From the NCBI RefSeq assembly GCF_020966775.1, contig NZ_JAJKFV010000029.1, positions 799,001 to 863,000 on the forward strand: a stretch of DNA of 64,000 nt, written 5' to 3'. Origin of the DNA: Rhodopirellula halodulae (GTDB lineage: Bacteria; Planctomycetota; Planctomycetia; Pirellulales; Pirellulaceae). The notes beneath the pieces were generated by a model. That model searched no databases. It was not told where the DNA came from and saw nothing but the letters and a program-made list of their open reading frames with translations. Numbering within the stretch: the first letter of the stretch is position 1; every line of letters starts with the position of its first letter. Shown here one piece after another: positions 16,362-24,147 of the stretch. The position numbers were made by a program, and so were the translations under genes.

Positions 16362-17708
16362 CTAGACGCTGTGAAAGAGAGAGAGGACTTCGTCGGCATC
16401 CGACAAATCAATCAGGGCGACGATGATGTCGTTGACTTCCAAGACATCGTCCGCCGTCGGGACTCGTACAAACCCGTCACGTTGGATCGCGGCAATCAAG
16501 CAACGCCCGGCCAGCGGTAAGTTGGCCAACGAGGCTTGTGTGACGGGGGAACCTTCGAGAATTTCCAATTCGTAAACGCCGATGGAACCGTTGGGCAGTT
16601 TACTTTGGCTGATCACGGCACCCTCATTGAGGAAGCCAAGAATTTGGCGGGCGACCACGTCTCGTTCGCTGACCGCCAAGTCGATCCCCAACTTTCCAAC
16701 CACGTTGGCGTAGTCAGGGCGACCGACGACACACATCACGCGAGACGCACCCAGTTCACGAGCCTCCACGCCCGCCATGATGTTGTTCTCGTCGTTGCCA
16801 GTGCAGGCAACAAAGTAATCGACCGTGCCACCGCCTTCGTCTTCCAAAACACTGCGACGATTGGCGTTGGCATGGACGACGGTCACATCGGGAAGCAGCT
16901 TCGAAAGTTGCTCGCAACGTTTCGGATCTTGTTCCAGCAAGACCGTCCGGAAATCTTCGCGACCGAGCAATCCGGCCAAGTGGTAGCCGGTCTCGCCACC
17001 GCCGGCGATCATCACTTTGGATTGTTTGCGACGACGTTTCTCGCCACCAAAAATTTGACGAGCCACGCTGACCGCGTCAGGCATTCCAACCAAGCTGACT
17101 CGGTCGCCGGCACGCGTTTCGTCCGCCCCGCTGGCGATCCACATGCGGCCTTCACGAGCCAAGGATCCAACACGAACACTGGGGGGCAGTTGCAACTCCA
17201 TCAACTTCTTGCCAGCCGCAGGAGAACCCGCCGCCACATCCATCTCGTAAACCTGCAGTTGCCCGCGAGCAAAGTGCTCCAGTGGAATTGCATCTGGGTT
17301 GCGGATGGCTCGGGCAAGTTCCGAAGCCGAAAGTTGCTCCAGCGAAAGCAGACTGTCAATTTGAAAGTGGCGTTGGTAATCGAATGTCGACAAGTCGCGG
17401 AACGCCGGGGCGTAAACTCGCGCGATCGCCCGTCGGGCACCAAGCGCCTTCGCCATACTCGCCGCGACGATGTTGACTTCGTCGTCGCCGGTGACCGCCA
17501 AGCAAAGGTCGGCGCTGAGCACATCGGCTGAAAACAACACGGTGCTTTGTGATGCGTTGCCTTCGATCGCTCGAACGTCCAATTCGCTGTTGATGGACCG
17601 AACGATTTCTGGATCGCTGTCGATCAACGTGACGCTATGTCGACGGCGGCACAGCATGTCCGCGATCCAGCGTCCGACGGTTCCGCCGCCGAGGGTCAGA
17701 ATCCGCAT
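16362..17708 (-). CDS. trkA: Trk system potassium uptake protein TrkA
   Basis: A 448-residue cytosolic regulator with two RCK units. The first Rossmann fold starts at residue 1 (MRILTLGGGTVGRWIADMLC ... VTLIDSDPE) and the second near residue 228 (KVMIAGGGETGYHLAGLL ... VLLEQDPKR); each is followed by a TrkA-C domain. TrkA binds NAD(H) and gates the TrkH/TrkG potassium channel; no trkH gene is seen in the window. A small two-helix membrane protein ends 4 bases upstream and serB begins 2 bases downstream, so the three are likely one operon. The link between potassium uptake and serine synthesis is only positional. Confidence 0.95.
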   Translation of the reverse strand: MRILTLGGGTVGRWIADMLCRRRHSVTLIDSDPEIVRSINSELDVRAIEGNASQSTVLFSADVLSADLCLAVTGDDEVNIVAASMAKALGARRAIARVYAPAFRDLSTFDYQRHFQIDSLLSLEQLSASELARAIRNPDAIPLEHFARGQLQVYEMDVAAGSPAAGKKLMELQLPPSVRVGSLAREGRMWIASGADETRAGDRVSLVGMPDAVSVARQIFGGEKRRRKQSKVMIAGGGETGYHLAGLLGREDFRTVLLEQDPKRCEQLSKLLPDVTVVHANANRRSVLEDEGGGTVDYFVACTGNDENNIMAGVEARELGASRVMCVVGRPDYANVVGKLGIDLAVSERDVVARQILGFLNEGAVISQSKLPNGSIGVYELEILEGSPVTQASLANLPLAGRCLIAAIQRDGFVRVPTADDVLEVNDIIVALIDLSDADEVLSLFHSV

Positions 17709-17712
17709 CGGC

Positions 17713-17904
17713 TCAGACCATCCAGTCCAAGAAGAGAACCAACAAGAAGACCACCGCCATGAATCCGGTGATCCAGCGCGCGGTATGCAAAGCGTGCCGC
17801 AGGATCAGTTTGGTGTCCTCGTGCCGCGTTGCACCAAACACCAGCGAGATCGCGACGATCAGCGGCAAGTAGTACAGCAGATAGGTGGGCGAAATCGAAA
17901 GCAC
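17713..17904 (-). CDS. Small two-helix membrane protein upstream of trkA
   Basis: About 63 residues from a GTG at 17904. Two membrane segments are clear (TYLLYYLPLIVAISLVFGA and ITGFMAVVFLLVLFLDWMV), joined by a short cytosolic-type loop rich in charged residues. The frame stays open further upstream (ATG at 17973 and beyond), but that part looks unlike a protein start and is poor in structure, so the short form is preferred; the start is uncertain. It ends four bases before the trkA start. A role as an accessory subunit of a potassium system is suggested only by position. Confidence 0.6.
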   Translation of the reverse strand: MLSISPTYLLYYLPLIVAISLVFGATRHEDTKLILRHALHTARWITGFMAVVFLLVLFLDWMV

Positions 17905-18142
17905 GGCGGGTCTCTGAGGTGATGGGGAGAATCCGCATCGTAGATCAAACACGGGTTGATCGGCAATGTCCATGAAAGATGCCCTGCCCTGCCCCGCCCC
18001 GAAAACTGCCGACATTCAGGCCATTCTGCGGCGTGGAAAATGAGACTTCGGATCGTCCTTGGCTGCGGCTACCGGGGTATGATGCCCCCTAAAGAAGTTC
18101 CCAATCCACCTGTGATGAATCAACCGAGACTGGAGCCCCGTC

Positions 18143-19333
18143 GTGCAAAGAAGAATGAATTACCGTTTGAACCGAATGTTCCACTTGCCTGCGTCGGGCG
18201 CCGGCGTCTTTCTGATCGCGATTTTGAGCGTGTTCTTGGCAGGAGAAACCTTGATGGCGGGAACGTTGAATGTCTGGTTCGGCACCACCACTCCTCGCGG
18301 CGGCGTGAGCGAGGGCATTTACCACGCTCGATTCGATACGGAGACCGGGAAACTTGGACCGGCGACCTTGGCCGTCAAAACGCAACAGCCGGGATTTCTG
18401 GCCATGCACCCGACTCTGCCCGTTCTGTATGCCAGCACCGGAAAAGGCGTGGCGGCTTACCGCGTGAAAGCGGAATCGAACGGTGACAAATTGGCGTTAA
18501 TTGGTGAAGTCGAGAGTGGTGACGGTGGCGTGGCCCACCTCGCCGCAGATCCATCCGGAAAGGTGCTGCTATCGGCTCAATACGGAGGCGGATCGACCAC
18601 GCTGTATTCTCTCCGCGAAGATGGATCGATCGACCGCATGGTTTCGGTGATGGAACATTCGGAGCTGATCACTCCTGCCGGTTCCGGCGTCGTGAAAGGT
18701 CGGCAAGACGCCCCGCATGCTCACTGGGTCGGTTTCTCACCTGACAACCGTTTCGCATTCACGCCCGATCTTGGAATGGACAAGGTGGTGATCTGGAAGC
18801 TGGACGTGAATGAGCCTTCCTTAACCCATCATGGTTTTGGTGAAGGTATTCCCGGCGGTGGGCCGAGGCATATGAAGTTTAGCCCCGATGGAAAACGCAT
18901 CTACTTGTTGAACGAATTGACCTTGTCGGTTTCCGTCTTCGATTACGACTCCGAAGACGGCAAGATGACTCGCGGGCAAACCATTGCGGCGTTGTCCGAA
19001 GAAGCCAAAGCCAAGGAAACCTTCAACAGTGCATCGGAAATTCGAGTGCACCCATCGGGACGCTTCATCTATTCAGCCAACCGTGGTCACGACAGCATTT
19101 CAGTGTTTCGCGTGGATGAGGCGGGACAATTGGAGTTGGTTGAGGTTGAACCCATTCGTGGCGGTTGGCCACGCAACTTCAACTTGGACCCCAGTGGGCG
19201 TTGGCTGATCGCCGCTGGACGCGACAGTCATACCGCGACCGTCTTTGAAGTCGATGCGAAGTCGGGCGAGTTGACCTTTATCCGACAAACACAACAGGTG
19301 CCCACCCCCATCTGCGTGCTCTTTAGCAAGTAG
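18143..19333 (+). CDS. Secreted lactonase, 6-phosphogluconolactonase (YbhE) family
   Basis: A 396-residue protein with a signal peptide (GVFLIAILSVFLAGETLMA) and a seven-bladed propeller of the lactonase family (PF10282). Typical blade phrases are GIYHARFDTETGKLGP, QPGFLAMHPTLPVLYAS, DAPHAHWVGFSPDNRFAFTPDLGMDKV, GGGPRHMKFSPDGKRIYLLNEL and GGWPRNFNLDPSGRWLIAAG. The H/R/D residues of the central channel (DAPHAHW, GPRHMKF) are present. Cytosolic members hydrolyse 6-phosphogluconolactone, but an exported copy more likely acts on another lactone or carbohydrate. Several ATGs sit at the start (18143, 18158, 18176); any of them leaves the signal intact. Confidence 0.85.
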   Translation: MQRRMNYRLNRMFHLPASGAGVFLIAILSVFLAGETLMAGTLNVWFGTTTPRGGVSEGIYHARFDTETGKLGPATLAVKTQQPGFLAMHPTLPVLYASTGKGVAAYRVKAESNGDKLALIGEVESGDGGVAHLAADPSGKVLLSAQYGGGSTTLYSLREDGSIDRMVSVMEHSELITPAGSGVVKGRQDAPHAHWVGFSPDNRFAFTPDLGMDKVVIWKLDVNEPSLTHHGFGEGIPGGGPRHMKFSPDGKRIYLLNELTLSVSVFDYDSEDGKMTRGQTIAALSEEAKAKETFNSASEIRVHPSGRFIYSANRGHDSISVFRVDEAGQLELVEVEPIRGGWPRNFNLDPSGRWLIAAGRDSHTATVFEVDAKSGELTFIRQTQQVPTPICVLFSK

Positions 19334-19365
19334 CGGGACGTGGGGTTTGAATGTTCGCAAAGCGT

Positions 19366-21114
19366 TCATGCGATATTGGCTTGCTCGATTTCATCGAGTG
19401 CCCGTTGTGTTGCTTGAATGCTTCGCCCCGACATGTGCTGTTTCCCTTTTTCGGATTTCATGGCTCTCGAAACGATCCAGAGCGATCCGAACAAGCCAAT
19501 CACGCCGATGAGCAGGGACGGATACAGCGAGTTGGGGTGGAGGATTTGATCAAAGCCCGCGGCCACAGCAACCGGGATCCAAAGCAACCACCATGTGAAT
19601 CCGATGATCGGACCTGTGCCCAGGTAAAACCTTCGCACTCGCTGGAGTTGTTGCCGAACCTGCGGCAGTGGCTTGGTGGTGTCGATTTGGCTAATTCGAA
19701 CCAAGACATTGATTGCGCAGACGAGGAGGAACAGTCCGTACAGGTGGACGATGACTCCGCTGATCAACAGGTGAGGGACACGGGTGTTCGGTGCCCAGCA
19801 CCATGCACCCAGGGCGATGAAGGCAATTCCTGTGACGATTTGGAATAGCTGACCGAAAAACAACGGACGCAAAGATCGTTTGACGCCATTCATTAATTCG
19901 CGACGTGTCAAAAGCCACTGGCCAGACTGAGCTTGGGTTTCCGAATGGAAGTTGTTGTTGGTCGCAGTTGGGTTGGCGGCATGTTCCACTTGCGTCATTG
20001 CCGGGGCGGAGCGATCGCCCGAGGCGATCGATTGCACATCTGATTTGATTTGACTGGCCCGTTGATACCGTCGCTGTGGTTCTTTCTCGAGTGTTCGCAG
20101 CACGACTTCATCCAGTCGAACGTCCACATGCACTTTTTGTGATGGTGCGGCGAAACGACCGATTGGCAGTTCGCCCGTCAGCATTTCGTAAAAGACGACA
20201 CCCAGCGAATAGATGTCGGTGCGGTGGTCGACGCCGCGTGCTCCCTCGAGTTGTTCCGGAGCCATGTAACGAGGCGTTCCCATGACTTGATGGGTGCCAG
20301 TCAAATCCAACGAAGGTTGATGGTCTCCCAAAATTCGCGAAAGGCCGAAGTCGGCGATTTTGACCGACCCATCTTTGGCCATCAGAATATTCTCGGGTTT
20401 GATGTCGCGATGGATGACACCATTGTCGTGAGCGTACTGCAGGGCGTCACAAAGATGCGGGACGATGGCCAACGCATGAGCCGGTTCCAGTTGTCTGGCG
20501 GCAACGATGTCGCGAAGCGTGGAACCTTCGACGAATTCCATCAGGAAATAGTAGGTGTCATTGACGTGTCCAAACTCATACACCGAAACAATGTTGGGGT
20601 GATTGAGTTTCGCGAGCGTGCGAGCTTCGCGGGTGAAGCGAAGTGCGAACTTCACATCGTGTCCGAATTCTTCAGGCAGAATCTTCAACGCAACGACGCG
20701 ATCCAAGCCCGTTTGACGGGCTTTGTAGACAGCGCCCATTCCTCCGGCACCGAGTAACTCCGTGATTTCCAGAGTCGGGAAGAGTTCGGCAAGTTGATCG
20801 ACCGACGGTGGAACAAAAGCACGATTGGATGGAGCACTCTCGTGCATGGCATCGCGAATCGCGGTTTCGTGTTCGGGGAAACGGTCCCGATAGTTCGCTT
20901 CGTCGGGTCGCTCGCCCCGGCGTTGTCGGTAGTCCAAATCCAACGCGATCAGTTCCGCCAGCAAGACTTCCTGTGCGTCGGACGTGAAATCATCGGTGAT
21001 CATCGACTCGATGGTCGGTGACAGATCCTGTTGCCAGCGGCGTTCGAATTCAGCACAGCGATCGTCGATCTGTTCAAGTGTCTGGATGGGCAGTTTTTTC
21101 TGGCGGATGCTCAT
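19366..21114 (-). CDS. Membrane-anchored Ser/Thr protein kinase
   Basis: About 582 residues from the ATG at 21114 (another lies 9 codons upstream). An N-terminal acidic region is followed by the kinase domain: P-loop LGAGGMGAVYKAR, VALKIL lysine, VIHRDIKPENILM catalytic loop, KIADFGLSRI with intact DFG, and GTPRYMAPEQL. After a linker come four membrane segments (FQIVTGIAFIALGAWCW, LLISGVIVHLYGLFLLVCAI, IGFTWWLLWIPVAVAAGF, LLIGVIGLFGSLWIVS). Its start lies 41 bases inside the end of the upstream ECF sigma gene, which implies translational coupling. In planctomycetes such kinase-sigma pairs are thought to pass signals to the sigma factor or its partner; the target here is unknown. Confidence 0.92.
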   Translation of the reverse strand: MSIRQKKLPIQTLEQIDDRCAEFERRWQQDLSPTIESMITDDFTSDAQEVLLAELIALDLDYRQRRGERPDEANYRDRFPEHETAIRDAMHESAPSNRAFVPPSVDQLAELFPTLEITELLGAGGMGAVYKARQTGLDRVVALKILPEEFGHDVKFALRFTREARTLAKLNHPNIVSVYEFGHVNDTYYFLMEFVEGSTLRDIVAARQLEPAHALAIVPHLCDALQYAHDNGVIHRDIKPENILMAKDGSVKIADFGLSRILGDHQPSLDLTGTHQVMGTPRYMAPEQLEGARGVDHRTDIYSLGVVFYEMLTGELPIGRFAAPSQKVHVDVRLDEVVLRTLEKEPQRRYQRASQIKSDVQSIASGDRSAPAMTQVEHAANPTATNNNFHSETQAQSGQWLLTRRELMNGVKRSLRPLFFGQLFQIVTGIAFIALGAWCWAPNTRVPHLLISGVIVHLYGLFLLVCAINVLVRISQIDTTKPLPQVRQQLQRVRRFYLGTGPIIGFTWWLLWIPVAVAAGFDQILHPNSLYPSLLIGVIGLFGSLWIVSRAMKSEKGKQHMSGRSIQATQRALDEIEQANIA

Positions 21115-21706
21115 CGAAGAATTCCTGTTGGCATTTTTCACGAATCAGATGCAGACGACGCTCAATCGTCCGTTCCGAGCACCCAAAACGTTCGGCAAGT
21201 TCCGCGTTGGAGTACCCTTCTAACTTGGCACCCGCCAAATCTCGAAGTTGCCCGACACCCAAATGAGAAAAAAATTGTTCAACGGATTCTTCCATCATTA
21301 AAACCATCTCGGGTGATGGTTCGTTGCCGATCGCCTCCAGCAGCACGTCGTCCTCGTCGCGTTGGTCGAGTGATTGCGGTTGGGCGTTACCGCCGCGACG
21401 CTGACGTTGATCATGGCGACGTTTGTCCACCACCTTTCGTGCCGACATTTTCAACAACAACTGCCACAGATTGTCGCGATCCGCTAAGTCGGGGAAGCGA
21501 CCTTTCTGAACTGCGGAATAGAAACTGTCGAAAACGCTAAGGACGATGTCCTCTTCGTCTGATATCGCTCGGTTCTGGCCATACAGTCGCCGTCGGACTG
21601 CGTTGATCAAGCGATCATGAAAATGTTGCCAAAGCTGATTGGCGGCGATCGAATCTCCTTCTCGGACCTGCTCGATCCAGTGACTGACGCTGCGTGAAGC
21701 TGACAT
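21074..21706 (-). CDS. ECF-type RNA polymerase sigma factor (kinase-linked)
   Basis: A 210-residue ECF sigma factor. Region 2 covers residues ~8-85 (AANQLWQHFHDRLINAVRRRL ... DEEDIVLSVFDSFYSAVQKGRF ... LWQLLLKMSARKVVDKRRHDQRQ). Region 4 is near residues 140-195 (LRDLAGAKLEGYSNAELAERFGCSERTIERRLHLIREKCQ), with a clear helix-turn-helix. There is no anti-sigma gene next to it; the kinase gene overlaps its 3' end, the arrangement of ECF groups regulated by Ser/Thr kinases. It is fourth in a five-gene minus-strand cluster, 63 bases downstream of an FGE-like gene. Confidence 0.9.
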   Translation of the reverse strand: MSASRSVSHWIEQVREGDSIAANQLWQHFHDRLINAVRRRLYGQNRAISDEEDIVLSVFDSFYSAVQKGRFPDLADRDNLWQLLLKMSARKVVDKRRHDQRQRRGGNAQPQSLDQRDEDDVLLEAIGNEPSPEMVLMMEESVEQFFSHLGVGQLRDLAGAKLEGYSNAELAERFGCSERTIERRLHLIREKCQQEFFDEHPPEKTAHPDT

Positions 21707-21769
21707 GAGAAACCCTTTTTTGTCGCGGAGCCTGTGGCATAAACCTCCCGTGATCTCGGTGGCAGAAAT

Positions 21770-22831
21770 CTACTCTCGCACAACTCGGAAACCGGTGTAG
21801 ATGGTCGCGTCAGAGGCTTCCGCGAATGTGCGGATGGAGCAGCGAACCGAGGCGGGAGCACAGGTCCAAGCTCCACCTCGAATGCTTCGCCAATCACCAT
21901 ATTGGTGCTGGGGCGTTTCCTCCAGTGCGACGGGATCCGTGACCGTGAAATTCTTTCGATCGGGCCAGGGGACATCTTTCAGATAGCGTCGATACAAATC
22001 ACCGGACCATCGATCCTGGCACCACTCCCAAACGTTGCCGTGCATGTCGTGAAGTCCTCGGTCATTGGGGCGAAAACTTGCCACGGGAGCGGTGAAGACA
22101 AACCCATCACCATCGTTTGGGTCTAGTTGGACGGCTCGTTGATAACGCGTGGTGTTGGGATGAGCCGCCTCCAATGCACCGTCAGCGACATTGGCGTGTG
22201 AGGAGGCTTCATTCGGATCGGTGCCCCAAGAGTACCAAGTGGTTCGACCAGCTCGGCAAGCGCATTCCCATTCGGCCTCGGTGGGCAGGCGGTAAGTTCC
22301 CGGCTGTTGATCCGATAACCATCGACAGAATTCTTGGGCGTCGTTCCAACTGACGCCCACCACCGGGTGCTGATCTGATTGTGGGAAGCCAGGATTCCGC
22401 CAGGTGATCTCCGGGCGTTTCTGAAACCGGTCAACATAGTTTTTCTGATCGGGCGAGTGTCCCAAGGCTCCACCATTTCGTTCGGCGTCCGTTTCGTACC
22501 CCGTGTCTGCAACGAAGGCTCGAAACTGGGCAACGGTGACTTCGGTGGTCTGAATCTCAAATGGTTCGGTCAGCACGACCAAATGAGACGGCGAATCGTG
22601 CTGGAAGTTTTGTTGATTGCTGTAGCGATGAGCGAGACTGAATTCACGGTCGCGCTGTTGAGAAGTGTCGAATCCACGCCGAAAAGTGCTCGGTCCGATC
22701 GAAACAAATTCCATCTTCCAGGTGCCCGGTTTATCTGGGCTCTCGCGTTCTTGAGCGTCGGAGTTCGTGTCCACGACGAGCAGCAAGGTGAGCGTAAAAA
22801 AGGCCGTCTGAACCATTCGCATCCAGTTCAT
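21770..22831 (-). CDS. Secreted formylglycine-generating-enzyme-like (SUMF1) protein
   Basis: A 353-residue exported protein with a signal peptide (MVQTAFFTLTLLLVVDTNSDA). The FGE-sulfatase domain (PF03781) covers residues ~40-353: FVSIGPSTFRRG, FEIQTTEVTVAQFRAFVADTGY, HPVVGVSWNDAQEFCRWLSDQ, YRLPTEAEWECACRAG, DMHGNVWEWCQDRW, RSIRGGAWTCAPASVRCSIR and GFRVVRE. The Cys pair near the end is spaced CxxxxxxC, unlike the CxxxxC of true formylglycine-generating enzymes, so sulfatase activation is doubtful. Its ATG overlaps the stop of the DUF1552 gene by four bases, so it is probably cotranslated with it. A copper-independent scaffold or binding role is possible. Confidence 0.85.
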   Translation of the reverse strand: MNWMRMVQTAFFTLTLLLVVDTNSDAQERESPDKPGTWKMEFVSIGPSTFRRGFDTSQQRDREFSLAHRYSNQQNFQHDSPSHLVVLTEPFEIQTTEVTVAQFRAFVADTGYETDAERNGGALGHSPDQKNYVDRFQKRPEITWRNPGFPQSDQHPVVGVSWNDAQEFCRWLSDQQPGTYRLPTEAEWECACRAGRTTWYSWGTDPNEASSHANVADGALEAAHPNTTRYQRAVQLDPNDGDGFVFTAPVASFRPNDRGLHDMHGNVWEWCQDRWSGDLYRRYLKDVPWPDRKNFTVTDPVALEETPQHQYGDWRSIRGGAWTCAPASVRCSIRTFAEASDATIYTGFRVVRE

Positions 22832-24147
22832 GCGAGCAACTCTCCGATTGGCCCCGTGCTGTCTTGGAAATCGTTTTCGATCTCAATCCCCATGCGTTCC
22901 ACCATGGTGTGCCACACCGACGACAACGGCGTGTGATCAGCAAGTTGCAAGTGCGTTTGGTGGCGAACGCCAAGCCCTCTGCCGCCCGATATCATGGTGG
23001 GCAGCGTGTCTTTGCTATGGCCGATTCCCATGCCGCTGGAAAAGCCGAGGATGGTGTTGTCGAGCAAGCTTTTGTCGCCTTCGCGGATCGATGCCAGACG
23101 GTTCAGGAAGTAACTCCAATGGTTCATGTAGATGGTGTCGACCTTGGCCAACTCATCTAAGTTTTTGGGATCGTTGCCGTGGTGGGTCAGTTCGTGATAG
23201 CCCTTGGAGACACCAAATTCTGGATAGACCCCGCCAGCCAATTCCGTTCGCACCACATAGCTCACAACCCGAGTCGAATCGGTTTGAAAGGCGAGTGCGA
23301 TGAGGTCGTACATCAGTTTGGCGTAGGTGTCATAGACAAATTTGCCATTGCCTTCCGGGGTGACCGCTTTTTCGTAGTCGCCAAAACCATTGAGTTCGGG
23401 TTGCGGTTTCGGACGATCCGCCCAGTCAATTTCGCGGCGGAGTGTCGTTTCCACTTCACGAATCGATTGGAAGTACTGATCGAGTTGTCGTCGGTCCGTA
23501 TGGCCTAACCTCTGTTGTAGATGTTTGGCATTGGAAAGGATGGCATCCAGCACGCTGCCCCGTTGCCGGAACTCGTTCGACTGTTCCGAACGCTGCTTTT
23601 CGTTTGTAGGGCGAAAGAGATTTTGGAAGATTGTTTGTGGATCGTTCTCGGCGGCCAGCGGGATGCCTTGCCGGTTCCAGGAAATGGTCGCCAACGCTTG
23701 GGAGCCGAATCCGGTGCCGCGTTTGACTGAAAGTTGCAACGAAGGAAAACGAGTGTGCTTTCCGTGGTGTTCCGCCACCAACTGGTCTGGTGAAATGGTT
23801 TGTTTTTCTCCACGAGCAATCGAGGTCGAGAACGGATACGCCCCGTCATGTCCTCCACCGTGTTGAAGGGTTGTTCCGGACAGCACGGTGAACTGATCGC
23901 GTTGTTTCTCGAGCGGTTTCAAGATCCGCGAGAGCTTGGCATCTGGCCCAAAGCCATCCGGGTAGAACTGCCTCATGTTCATTCCCGTGCCGAAATAGAA
24001 CATGCCCATGCGCGGTGGTACGGCATTCGTTTCGGCGGCCGAAACAGATCGTGGCATCATCGCTTCTAACCAAGGCAAGGCTAGGCAAGTGCTTGCACCA
24101 CGAAGCAAAGTGCGACGGTCCAACGTGCGAAAAGAAAGAAAGTTCAT
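22828..24147 (-). CDS. DUF1552 secreted protein
   Basis: A 439-residue protein of the DUF1552 family, widespread in planctomycetes and myxobacteria. The start (LDRRTLLRGASTCLALPWLEAM) has a twin-arginine-like motif and hydrophobic core, so Tat export is likely. Family landmarks include PPRMGMFYFGTGMNM, FTVLSGTTLQHGGGHDGAYPFSTSI, SISLDQ-type QTISPDQLVAEHHG, and KGYHELTHHGND. It resembles alkaline-phosphatase-like DUF1501 proteins in fold hints, but its activity is unknown. It overlaps the DUF1592 gene by four bases upstream and the FGE-like gene by four bases downstream. DUF1592 plus DUF1552 pairs recur in these genomes and probably form a functional unit. Confidence 0.92.
   Translation of the reverse strand: MNFLSFRTLDRRTLLRGASTCLALPWLEAMMPRSVSAAETNAVPPRMGMFYFGTGMNMRQFYPDGFGPDAKLSRILKPLEKQRDQFTVLSGTTLQHGGGHDGAYPFSTSIARGEKQTISPDQLVAEHHGKHTRFPSLQLSVKRGTGFGSQALATISWNRQGIPLAAENDPQTIFQNLFRPTNEKQRSEQSNEFRQRGSVLDAILSNAKHLQQRLGHTDRRQLDQYFQSIREVETTLRREIDWADRPKPQPELNGFGDYEKAVTPEGNGKFVYDTYAKLMYDLIALAFQTDSTRVVSYVVRTELAGGVYPEFGVSKGYHELTHHGNDPKNLDELAKVDTIYMNHWSYFLNRLASIREGDKSLLDNTILGFSSGMGIGHSKDTLPTMISGGRGLGVRHQTHLQLADHTPLSSVWHTMVERMGIEIENDFQDSTGPIGELLA

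Noticed and set aside
16536-17531. 331-codon open frame antisense to trkA
   Set aside because: Shadow of a well-supported gene; no recognisable motif or signal.
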